Shown here piece by piece: positions 50,471 to 61,920 of a stretch of DNA of 64,000 nt (position 1 is its first letter; each line of letters starts with the position of its first letter). Below the pieces are notes generated by a model. That model did not search any database. It worked only from the letters and a program-made list of their open reading frames with translations, and was not told the DNA's origin. A program made the translations under genes and the position numbers. Source of the stretch: Chrysomallon squamiferum (Eukaryota > Mollusca > Gastropoda > Neomphalida > Peltospiridae); contig CM022665.1 in NCBI GenBank assembly GCA_012295275.1, forward strand, positions 7,428,976 to 7,492,975. Direction: 5' to 3'.

Positions 50471-53400
50471 TATCTAATAAATGTCATTTGATAATTTGCT
50501 TAAACATATATATATATATAATCAATTAACTTTTTTCTTGCCATACTATACTAATTTATTACTGAAAACAAAAGACTATTTTATTATTTTAAATGACATA
50601 AGCATTACCATGTCTGTGTCTAGAAGAATAATTTCTTTGTCCACTAAAGGCTGACTTGAAAGCAGGTATCATGTAGCCATGAAAGATTACCAGACGAATT
50701 TGTTTTAGACTGGAATACCGTTTAGAATCACTAAACTTCTTTATTGCCTTTGCTATTACATCTGCTAGCCTTTCAGCTGATCCCTTCTGACCACCTATGA
50801 GTAATTAAAACATGTATAAAGGTTGTTTTTTTTTTTAAATAACTGTTATAAAAAGACATTCAACATACTTCTTAAAGAGTCATGGTTATTTACTTTATTT
50901 TATTTTTTAACAGTCCTTTTTAAAATTATTTTATCTTCATTGGTAATTTTCCTACCATTTATCTCTTTTGTAAAGGAGAATTTAACACAGGCTTACTAAA
51001 TATTTGTGGTAATGTAAATAAAAGATTTTACTGGAAACTTGTTAAAATGTTCACCATAATTTGTTTTTTCCCATCAGATGGTGATACCCAAACTGGAAGT
51101 GAAGTATCTGATTTGCACAATTTTAAATACTAGATTTCATATTTTTTGCAATAAGAAAACATCTAATTGCCTTCAGCAGAGAATGCTCTCTACCTATTTT
51201 GATCTGTCACACTAATACATAGGATACATCAACTGTCAAGTAGTTACAGTATCGTCTGTATGATTCAACTAATAAAATATGTTATACTGTTAGGCTTGTT
51301 TCGTTTTTTTTATGTGATATCAATGTTCAAACACAAAAAATAAAAGAGTATGAAAGTATTTGCAATAATTACCTGTTCCAAGAGCAGGGATAGAAAGTGA
51401 AGCGATTCCTTGCTGATCTACCAGGTTGAGACCTTTTGTCAAGATTTTAAACCAACCATCATTATTTTTCTGTGCTTTAATGTGCAGTATGTATTGGCAG
51501 TTCAAATTGCCTGCTTCTGTCAACACAACTCCATTTGCTTTCATGTCTTCAACTAAAAAGAAAGAAATAATATGTTTTAACACAACTGTAAACACATATA
51601 CTGTAACCCTTAAACAAAGATATTTTTATGAAAAAACAACAACAATTATTTCAAGAATAATGATAAAGCAATTCATTATAGATTAGTATGTTCTAATACA
51701 ATTGATTAAATGCAGTTGAAAAACAAAAGCTGTAGAAACAACTGAAGAAACAGTTTTAGTATGTGTCAGATTATAAACTGTTGTGTCTATTGGAAGCACA
51801 ATGAAGACAGTGATTTGTTTTCATATTGCACTGCATTGTTTTTCATACAAAGAGATCAGACAGTCCACATTGTTATTTTAAACAAAAACAAAAATGTATT
51901 ATTTTTTTTTTTTATTAACATTGCTTAGTTGATACAAATAATATTTCATTTTAATTTTATTTCTTTATTTCTCCTTATTATTATTAAAAAATGTATTTAT
52001 TATGATTATTATTTTTATTGACTGCAATAATTAAATGATGAAATAAAAAAAAAAATTAAGTATTTTACTCACTGCGCTCTTCACAATAACTCTGCAGTTC
52101 TGGACCAGCTTTAGCCAGAATGGTTTTTGAAACTGCACCTGAAAACAGATACATGTTTTGTGAAGTACGTTTTGGTTAACATTCAAGACATTTAGACACT
52201 TTGTGAAAACTGTTTTATAAAGAGTGAACATAACTGACGTACAAAATAATGAGATATCTAAGTTGGTGTCGTTGGATTTATAACCCACCTATTTTGCTAT
52301 TCCAAATGAAGCTCATTAACCAATTTTCAAAATTATGGATTAGATTTTGTAAGATTAAAAATAACATATATGGTTTGGTGATAACAGTAGAACCTAAACT
52401 TACTTGCTCATTTTTCTCTCTGTGTCCCTCTGGCTTTATTTTTGTGTTATAAAACTTAAGAAGCTAAACAGGATGTCTAGATATGAATCTTAATTGGAAC
52501 AAAGTTAAAAAAAAAAAAATTAAAATAATTATTGGTGCTAATTTGTAATTATCTTTATCAATCCAGCTAGCTTGCTACTTTACTTATTAACATAATTAAA
52601 ATAATTAATTATAATCACCAGTGTTGAGATCTAGTGTACTGTTGGTACTGTTCACAATGCATTCAGTTTTTTCCAGAGTTATATCCCCTCGTACAATGTG
52701 CACTTTGATATTACCACACATGAACTGATCTACAAAAACATCATCAATCATTTAAAGTGGTTTTGTATTTTTGGCTGCAGTTAGAGTATATGACTAACAT
52801 ATAATCATCACATGATCAATATTCAGAATTTTCATATTTTACATCATTGTTAAAAACCAGATATAAATAATGTATTACCAATATATAAAAAAAGGATAGC
52901 TAGTCAACATTCTAGCAATATAAATTTTACTTAATACCTACCATGATTTGAGGAATGTCGTCCATTAGCTTGGGAATGTTTCACCTGCTTTGGTAAATCT
53001 TCTATCTCTGAATAACTATTTTCTTCAAAGATGTTTTTGAATGCCTGAAGAAAAGTCAATAAAATTAATACATAAATTTGACAATAATGTATAAAATAAA
53101 TTTATTAACTATAAATAAGAATAAAATTTCCTTTTTATATAATAAAACTATTTTTTGAAAGCGTATTTATTACACACTAAGCTGCTTTTTAATGTATTTA
53201 CATGTAAATGAAAAAATATTTGTATAATGAATGTTTTGGTGTAATTTCTAATAGTGACATTTACCAGTTCTTAAATCCATTTTCAATACAGATTATAAAA
53301 ATCTGCTTATTTAAACATTATTTAATAATTTCAGGCCTTTTTTATAATTATTAAATTTTGTTTTTTTTTTTTTTGATCTGCAGGTGGAATTATTGTTTTA

Positions 53401-53892
53401 TTCCAGAAGCAAGAATTTATAAACTGATACCAGACTGATAAACTGTTAACATGTATTAATTTTGTCAATCTTGGAAAAAACCAGTTCAGAGTAATGCACT
53501 CTGTAAAACTGTAATTAAAAAAAAAAATTAAAAATGAGTAATAAGTACTGTAATATTCCATTCAACAATAAACTATTTTAAGAAAACAAAAATGACTATA
53601 CCTGTAATACATCAGTATTCTGGGGATAAACAACACAAATAATATTCTTCACTGTTGATGATGGATTATTCTTAAAGTGTAGTTTCACAGCTTTTTGCAG
53701 AAGAGTTGCAGCAATGTCAGCAGGGAATCCAAGAAGTCTTCCAGTTCCAAGTGGTGGGAATGCAACAGAACTGAGCTGTTCCTTAGCAACCAGATCCAAA
53801 CACGAAGTTACAAACTCTCCTAAGATCTACAGCAATATTAATGTAATTATAATCTCTACAAAATATAGTGTGTTTGTGCTGTGATTTCTCTG

Positions 53893-53924
<32 letters not shown>

Positions 53925-54952
53925 CATGACTGTTTTTAAACTGACAAGAGATCAGAATATCCATCATAACACAATACAAATTTGAAATCAGTACTAAAAT
54001 TTATTTCAAGTTAAAATGTATTTGTGAAAAAACTGATAAAAATGTATCCATTTTTTTATAATTCACTGATTATTCTTATGTTTATTTATTCTGACAACCC
54101 TTTAATTGTCATTAAATTAACTGTATTAATAATTACCTATTTATCTGAATTAAATAAAAGTGTTTTAGTCAGAGGTAACAAATAATTTTTAAAAAGCCAC
54201 CTTTTGTGCTTGTCCTTTTTGGTCCCATTTATTCAAGCATCCAAAAAATATTTTCTGACGTGGCGGATAACTGGAGTCAACTACAGCAATATCTTCAAAA
54301 TCTAAACCATTTTTATATTTCTTATAGCATTCTCTTTGAAGTGCTTTTCCATATTTCTGAAGCAGAGATTTGGATACAGCATTGCCAGACAGATCAAAAT
54401 CCTGATTAATAGGGCTTACCAGAACATCAACCTAAAAAACAAAACAGTGAATTTTAATTTTCAAGTTAAATTAGCAGAATTATTTATTCTATATAATACA
54501 AGTTAATATTTTTTTTAAAATAAAATTGTTGTTTATCTAAATTGTTTTTTAAAATAAACAACAATTAACTCTGCTAAATTACATGTTCAGAATACTTGTT
54601 TTTAAATATAATAAGTTTTTGAGGAATCTCAGTTGTTAAAGAACAGAATGACTAAAATCATCATTATAAGAAATTATAAAGAACATTAACAGCTGATGAC
54701 AATTAGCTTATTTTTAAAAATAAATGAAGTTCTTGAATATAATTCATATCAGATGAATTTTTCTGAGACTATTTTATAAAATTAATTCAAATTAAAACAT
54801 CACATCAAATAATGCTGATCAACTAAACTGTAAAAATTTAACCTAATTGGAAAATGCAATATGGTTACGGCTTCATCTTTCTGATTTGTTTTATTTATTT
54901 GCTTATTTATTAGACTTTGATGTTTTCTTTTCAACAAGCTACTCTTTTCTTT

Positions 54953-54991
<39 letters not shown>

Positions 54992-56164
54992 ATTTTCACA
55001 TTACAATTTAAGTCAGTATAGAATATTGCATCAATATTATATTTATGTTGTGTATTAAAGCTTTATTTTTGTTTATTAACTTGTTAATACCTCCTGATCA
55101 GCAAGGTCTCCCTGAACTATTTCAACTACATCCTGCAGTTGTTCAGAAGAGTGATGCAGACCTTCAGTATCTGAATCATTTCCTGAAGTGAAAATATGAA
55201 GAATAATGTTTCTTTTTCACTAATGCATAAAAATACACTGACACATACTTGCTATTTCAGATAACATAATATAAAATATTGTGGCTAAATCAGTAAATGA
55301 AACAATGGAATATGAGAAAAGTGACATCAAAAAATGGAATTTTAACAAACATCACATGAAATGTAATCAGCTGTACTGATATGTTCAGGGACCAGTTTGT
55401 ACACTTTTTATCTCAACAATAACATAAAATACTATTTAGACTACAAACCTGTCAGCAGAAAGATTATGAGGTTTCTATGCACTGATTAAAAATTTTAAAA
55501 TCATTATTTGAAAATAAAAAAAATAATAAATGTATTTAAATGTAGCACTGAAACCAACCTGTGTCATCATCATCAGTAGAATCAGAATTCCCATCTAAGA
55601 TATTTTCATCTAACACATCAACAAATGCTTTGACAGTTTTCTTGTTGCTGTCACAAAAACAAACTTCTCTCAGTGTTTCTTCATTCTGATCTTCATCCCT
55701 GAATTCCTGCAAAGCTGTCACAATGACTTTCACTGCTTTGTTTGGTGGGTAGCCAAATATTCCTGAACTCAAAGCAGGAATTGCAAGTGATGTAAAATGC
55801 TGCTTGTTTGCTTCTTTGAGTATATTCACCACAGTGTTTTCCAGGTCTTTATCTTCAGAGTTGTTACCATCTTGCCATCTTGGTCCTACGGCATGAATAA
55901 CAGCTTTGCAAGGCAACTGACCAGCAGTGGAAGTATAAACATCACTGTCAGACAATGGTCCATTTTCACTTATGTATTGTTCACATTGGTTTTGAATTTC
56001 TGCACCACCTAGAACAGAAAAATAAAATATCAGATAACTATGAGAAAAAAGTATGCAGTAAAAATGTATTTTGCTTATCAGTAAATGTAACTGCATTTAT
56101 TTATCAAATAGCAAATCTGACATACTTCTGATTTCAATTTTATATGTATACTGATATTAATATA

Positions 56165-56227
<63 letters not shown>

Positions 56228-59200
56228 CCAGCATTATATTTCGTGCAATAAACATTTAAGAAACACATTTTTAATTTAATATATTATCATTTGGGAAATT
56301 ATTTTTAAAATAATTGATATCAAATCAAAATCAGGCTGGTTCTCAATCACAAAAAATTATGAAATGCATACTTTGCACATTACATACATACTTACAAACC
56401 TATACACCTGTCTACCCATCTACATACATATACATATATTATTTGCACACAACTACACACACACACAAATACATACATTCACACATATACAAACAGTACA
56501 TATATAATTACATACATACATACAGAAATATACAAAAAAAACCTCAGAAAACAAGCATACACACACAGATATATGCATACACACTTACAAACATATTCAT
56601 ACCTATACCTACTCTATACATCATATATACATCCTCAGATTTAAAAAGAAGTCAAAATTTTATGTAAAACCTTTCTGAACAATGTCACTGGCAATTCCTC
56701 CAGCATGATCCAGATTAACATTGGCTGCATTAACAATAGCATCCACTTCCTGAGTTGTGATATTTCCATGACAGACTCGCACAGTCTTATTTCCAATTGA
56801 CCAGGTTTTCTTCATATTTTCAGTTGAATCTGTATTTTCAGCAAATTCAGTTTCTGGCACTATAATACATTTCTTCTTCTTTTCAACAAGCATTATAGCA
56901 TCTTTTCCACATTCCTGAGTTAAAAGTTCTTTTAGTCCTGGCTGTTTTATCTTATATGTTTTACTGCTTACTTGGGATTCTAGTTTCCTAAGCTCATCGT
57001 CAGCTTTCTTAATTCCAGATGCTGTTCCAGAAATATACAAATCCTTATGCCCAAAAGAAATTTTTACTTTTTCCTCATACAAGTTATCTGCAATTGAATG
57101 TATTTTGTCTTGTTTGTGTTCCTTGAAATATTTATAAATTGGTTTAGGCAAGGAAAAGGTTTCCTTTTTAAAATGCTTCATGCTGAAGTAATCATTAATT
57201 TCAGTTTTAATATCATCTGCAATATCTTTTGTTGCAACGAGAGTAATTATGCCATTTTCTGATTCATCCATTAGTACTTTTCCTGCATATGTATCTCTCA
57301 GTGACTTATTCAGTTTGATCCACTCAGGTAAGCCAGAAAAATCACCTGGCACACGAATAGTTTTTTCAACAATGCTTTCTTCGATTACGTCTTGTGCTTT
57401 TTTTAAAACTTCATTATCTAAAGCATACACTGTCACCACATGTTCTTTAAAGTCAGCACAGCAATCCATCTTAGCTAGAATGTCCTCCAAATATGTTTGT
57501 GTTTCCTTTTCTTCTAACAGACTCAAATATTTCTTTTCCAAATTTACATCAGCCCTTAGGAAGCCGTCCAGATGTGTATGTACTTTCAGTTTTGCATCAG
57601 TGATGTCTGACCGATGACCTTCAAATTCTATTGTGTTCTGCTTGCAGTCATATCTGATTTTTAAATTGGGAAAGTCTCTCCTAAGTCTATGTTCATATTT
57701 TGATGAAAACAGCAACTTCATCTGATGTGCCTTGAGTTCCACAACATCTTTCTGAGTGAGATTTTTCACAAAGGTCTGAATTTTGTCCAAAATTGTTTGT
57801 ACTGCTTCCATTTCCCCAACAATGATCAAATCATTTTTCATTTTAAACACATTAACTTTTTGATTCAGTTCCTGAAGAGTCATCTTCAGTTCTTTGTTGA
57901 TTTGTGGATGAAGACTTGATTCTGTTGAAACACTTCTGCTAATTAGTCCATTTTTCTTAATGAAATCAAGAATCAGAGTGTTTGCATGTTTTATGAATGC
58001 TTCACTGTTTTCAGATGTCTCACATTCAACAAAAGGACGTACCTTTGTTCCTTCCATTGTTTCTACAACCAGTTTAGCATTTATTTGTTGCAATTCTTCC
58101 AGTAATTTTTTGTAATATTCCTCACTCCTTTGAAGAAATTTTAGGATATAGTAGTCAATGTCGACTGGAAATTTCTGTTTCATTTTAGTATCATTGTGAG
58201 TTCTCTGGAACTGCTGATGCAGATGAGAAGAACTAAGACAAGGGTAATATAGTTTCATCCCAATCTTTGATCCCTCTACTTTAACATTCAAAGATGGGTC
58301 ACAAGCCTTTTCTGCATCTGTAACATAGTAAAATATCACTTAGGGTAAAACATCTTTAAAATGATACAGAAAAACAAAACAGAAATATAATTCTGTTTCA
58401 TCAAATTAGCAGGTTAATTTATACATTTCATATAAACATTTTTCTTCATGTTTACAAAGTTTAAATTCACATTAGAAAATACAGAGATCTATATGCCTGA
58501 ACAAAAGAAATAAAAAACATGTTTTCAGTGAAATTGTAGTCTGCCGATTTAAGAGACAAAAACATCTATGCTGTATTTGCAATCACTTTATATAATTATT
58601 CTGGACTGAAATATTGAAATTTGAAAAGACAAGACAGTATTTCACCATGTAACTGTAACAAAATTTTTTTTTTGGACAAGTTCATTGCAGCTCAGATTTG
58701 TTTTGTTAGTTCTGTTTATAAAATGTATTTACTGCATAGTTATATTCTGAGATAAACTGATACTAACAAATTTGGCATTCAATTATTTCTTTGTTTTTAC
58801 TGCTTTTTCAGACTTAACCTAAACAAGTTTCATCTAAGGGTCTAACAATCTGCAATAGTCTTATACTTAAAAAAACACCTGAGTACATCATGAAATTCAG
58901 TATAATAATTTTAGTAAATAATTTGTTTTAACAAATGACCTCCAAGCTTTACATAACTCAACAGCTTAATCTAAGTCTAAATCTGGCATTGACTGTACAT
59001 TAATTTAAATACAAACACCAAACAGAAACAATTAAAATATACAAAGTTAAACAACCTTTGAAATTAGAAAAAAATACAACTGCTTCTCCAGTGCTGGGGA
59101 TTATATCAACTTTTTCCACATTGGCACCAATACCACGCTTTGGATTTTCAAGAGTATATTGAACCGCATCACTGGTGACATTAACAGGCAACCCGGAAAT

Positions 59201-59776
59201 TATCACAGATTTTGGTTTTTCAACTGGTGATATTCGCAGATAATTTCCTTCCACTTTTCTTTTTTGACATCCTTTTTCCAAACATTCCATATCTAAGTAA
59301 AAAAATGTATTAAAAAATGTATTCATGTATGTATGTTGCATAGGTGTGTGTGTGTGTGTGTGTGTGTGTGAAAAGACAATGAAATAACTTTCACAAGTCA
59401 TTTTACTTTTCTTTTCTTTTTTTTATCCCCTAAATATAGGAAGAAATGATGAATAAATGATGGAAAGGATTTTAGTTGAAGTCTACGGAGCCTAATAAAA
59501 CAGAAGAAGAGGGATTTTTTCATGATGGGACAAATTGTAGCAGTCTAAAGAAAGTTCACAACTAATTTTGTTCAAATCTATAAAGCTGTTTTCATTTAAT
59601 TAAAATTTAAAAGTGTAGCAGGACTTTTGAATGACCCTGTATTTTGGAACTGTCATATTATTTTTTAGCATTGAGTTTTCCTTTACAATACTGGTAATTA
59701 AGTACAACAAAAAATAACAAGCTCTTGATAATATTTATTTTATTTTATTATTAATTTTAATTTTAATATTTTATGA

Positions 59777-59811
<35 letters not shown>

Positions 59812-60094
59812 TTGTAATATTATTTCATATAGAGAAAGGAAAAACAAAAACACTAGTTGCAAGTTTGGCATATCCTCAGTCTGTCAGGAATTGTTATGTA
59901 TTACTATAAATGGATAAGGATGGAAAGAAATATTTTATATAATGATGTACTCAACACACTGTATTTAAGGTTGCATGACATCTGACGTAAAGGTCAAAAA
60001 CCATAAGAAAAGTCACATATCATGAGCTCCTATTTTCAGTTAGCAGAATGTGTGCCATTATATGCAGTATTTCCCAGGATAATATATACAGTCA

Positions 60095-60137
<43 letters not shown>

Positions 60138-60779
60138 ACAGACTTTAATACATCAGAGAACTGTCTGTACTGACAGTCTACCACTAAACTAGATCTCTTC
60201 CCTTTCTGAAAATAAATACGTAACTAAATAGATAAGGAAAATCATCTGCCTCTGATGAATCATGATGTTGTCATGTTCTATTATTAGCAAAGTATAGTGT
60301 TATTATATATATATATATATATATACATATAGACATTGCATGTTACTCCTGTATATTCATACTCTAAAAAGAAATATAAAATATATCACATTAAATATAA
60401 TATATATATATATTTTGTTTTACCTGGTTCTTCACTAAATTTCACCAGAGCAGTTCCACGTATTTCTTCACGAAGGATTTCTTCTGGTGTAGCATTACTT
60501 CTTCCCTCAAGAAAGTCAAACAAACATTCATTTGTGGTTCGTGGATGAATGTTCTCAATGAAAATTCTGAATTTATCTATCCCTGGAAGGTTTTCCAGAA
60601 ACAATATATTAGAGAATGTTAATTAAAAATTAGAACTATATTGGTCTTATGTAAAATATGTTTTAAAAATCAACAACAACAATATCAGTAATATTAACAA
60701 TAATAATCTGAGGTTTACCTGTACATTTGTTCTTACGAGGCCGAGGAACTGGTCTCGGCCTTTCACTATCAACATCCAT
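42610..60779 (-). CDS. PARP14-like ADP-ribosyltransferase: RRM/KH, 3 macro, WWE, PARP
   Basis: Exons from the 5' end: 60779-60719, 60582-60424, 59292-59056, 58317-56671, 56008-55559, 55182-55091, 54431-54201, 53826-53602, 53044-52942, 52729-52619, 52138-52073, 51552-51373, 50794-50609, 49747-49542, 49046-48651, 48517-48348, 47527-47471, 46824-46703, then either 45236-45103 or 45071-44935, then 42696-42610. The total is 1639 or 1640 aa. RRM-like modules (21-152) precede a long KH-like helical region. Macro1 (about 657-815) keeps the NAAN and GG motifs. Macro2 (about 852-1034) is degenerate at those sites, and macro3 is at about 1069-1249. WWE (about 1360-1430) contains VQWYYIDRHGESQAF. The PARP domain shows FHGTN (catalytic His) and GVYFSEY (catalytic Tyr). 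PARP14 relatives bind ADP-ribose and mono-ADP-ribosylate proteins, and in vertebrates they act in immunity. The literal reading stops early because of a probable 2-nt insertion in the last exon. The start at 60779 is the first usable ATG; the frame upstream of it is closed by a TAA near 60906. Confidence 0.93.
43241..44116. mobile_element. Non-autonomous Tc1/mariner-pogo-like element with TIRs
   Basis: The left end CCGTATATACTTGTGT (43241-43256) and right end ACACAAGTATATACGG (44101-44116) are perfect inverted repeats. Similarity extends inward (..AAGGCGAC / ..AAGTCGA), and TA dinucleotides flank both sides (43239-43240, 44117-44118) as a TA target duplication. The 876-bp element is GC-richer than its surroundings and has no transposase ORF. 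It lies in the last PARP intron. Confidence 0.85.
44935..45071 (-). other. PARP catalytic-loop exon, copy B (mutually exclusive)
   Basis: 137 nt with the same phases as copy A (1 in, 0 out), encoding YYGAGVYFSEYPEYSM and IMLCQILQGK. It lies only 31 nt downstream of copy A, too close for a normal intron. Joining A to B by splicing would also break the frame. Retaining the 31-nt gap keeps one open frame through both copies. Confidence 0.88.
45103..45236 (-). other. PARP catalytic-loop exon, copy A (mutually exclusive)
   Basis: 134 nt, entering in phase 1 and leaving in phase 0. It encodes 45 residues with NNYGSGVYFSEYPSYSM and LMLCQVLIGK, which carries the acceptor tyrosine of the H-Y triad. 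The acceptor is TTGATTTTAG and the donor is GTTAGT. It aligns with copy B at about 29 of 45 residues. Confidence 0.88.
45720..45907. repeat. Minisatellite, about 5 units of 33-39 bp, in a PARP intron
   Basis: The unit (CAAAGAATTACATGACAGAT followed by GTCTGTTTTAAAGT) repeats about five times with small indels. It lies in the intron between the exon at 46703-46824 and catalytic-loop exon A. Confidence 0.85.
48041..48316. mobile_element. Inverted-repeat element, diverged copy 2
   Basis: This copy matches 28810-29180 at several blocks in the same order: CATCTGAAATGCTTGGG, then GCCTGAGAATAG, then ATAAAGTT, ending with CAACATGTA at 48308-48316. It sits 31 bp downstream of the PARP exon 48348-48517, inside the intron. 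Confidence 0.5.
53892..53925. repeat. (GT)n microsatellite in a PARP intron
   Basis: A GT run of about 34 bp with one interruption. It lies in the intron between the macro2 exons 54201-54431 and 53602-53826. Confidence 0.9.
56168..56225. repeat. (GT)n microsatellite in the macro1 intron
   Basis: An uninterrupted run of about 58 bp within the intron that splits macro domain 1. Confidence 0.95.
60097..60136. repeat. (AC)n microsatellite in a PARP intron
   Basis: An uninterrupted AC run of about 40 bp in the intron between the two RRM-like exons. An (AT)n run follows at about 60305-60324. Confidence 0.95.
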
Positions 60780-61256
60780 TTCTTCAAGATTCCTTTCTTT
60801 TTCTGCTGGGTTGGATATTTTTTCGTCTTTAATAACCGTTTTAAATACGTATTTTGTATTTTTTCCACGTAAGTTTAAGGCAGAGTACGATATGATCGTA
60901 TACAATTAAACAATAATGAAAATTTAACAGTTTAGGTACATATTAAATTAAATATCATAACCTCACAATTAAATTTGGAATGATCTGACAAAATGCAAAA
61001 TTTTACACAAATTAATATCTTCCTGAAACTTCACGTATTATCCAAGAATTTTACTTTCGGTTTCAACAATCCAATACACTGATATCAGTCTATATGAATT
61101 GGATGGTAGCGCAACACAAATGCTAGCGATAGAGATGAGAGGAAAAGTACTTCCGGAGTCGTATAATTAAGTTTGATTGTAAATGTGTTAAGAAAGGAGG
61201 GATGTGTTTTTATCAGTGATACAAATATTAAACATTTCTTGTATTGTATTTTAAAA
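60780..61256. promoter_or_regulatory. Bidirectional promoter between PARP14-like gene and FIG4
   Basis: The two start codons diverge across 477 bp. Motifs present: ETS-type ACTTCCGG at 61149-61156 and GCGGAAGT overlapping the FIG4 start; GAAACCGAAA on the minus strand (61055-61064), matching the IRF/ISRE half-pair GAAANNGAAA. There is no clear TATA box. Shared regulation is an inference from layout and motifs. Confidence 0.6.
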
Positions 61257-61875
61257 ATGGCGGAAGTACCCTTGATATCATATACGCAAAAACTTGTACT
61301 TTACGAAACAAAAGCTGTAAGTAAAAATAAAAAATAATACAAAAGCATCGATCATAGTTACCATCATTATTATGTAATAATCTAATGTGTTTAACTAACT
61401 TAAACTCTAAGACGAAAATCCAAATGAAGATTAGTTAAAATTTTAACTTATATTGTTACTATCCTTGTCAGTTGTAAGGATGCGGAAGTCAGGGCAGTTC
61501 CACACTCCGGCCTACTGTCTTCCAGCATATATGAAATTTATTATCAGCTGTGACATTAAATATGTATTTGATATATATGAGTATAATCATTATGATTATG
61601 CAAAGCTCCAAGATCATTGAGCATACTGAACCTTCATTATCACAATAGCATAATCTGACATAGATTACAATGAAGAAAAAAAAAATTATTATATAAATAA
61701 ATAAATAAATAAAACAAAAATAGATTCAAAAATAAAATAAATAATAACACTTTAGGGTCATTTTTAAAACATTACTTTTGCTGAAATTAAGAAAATAATC
61801 AAAACATTCAAAATTATTCATACTGTCCATGTTAATTTTACATTCCAGCTGTCAACAGTAAAAATAATAAAAGAA

Positions 61876-61920
<45 letters not shown>

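Noticed and set aside
56314-56667. 117-residue Thr/Tyr/His-rich ORF
   Set aside because: Made of CATA/CACA repeats within a PARP intron.
57249-57919. Plus-strand ORFs of 122 and 64 residues
   Set aside because: Antisense shadows of the large PARP exon (56671-58317).
60663-60905. Upstream extension of the PARP protein to 60905
   Set aside because: The frame there starts with TTG right after a TAA, with no ATG and no acceptor in between; the ATG at 60779 is the better start.
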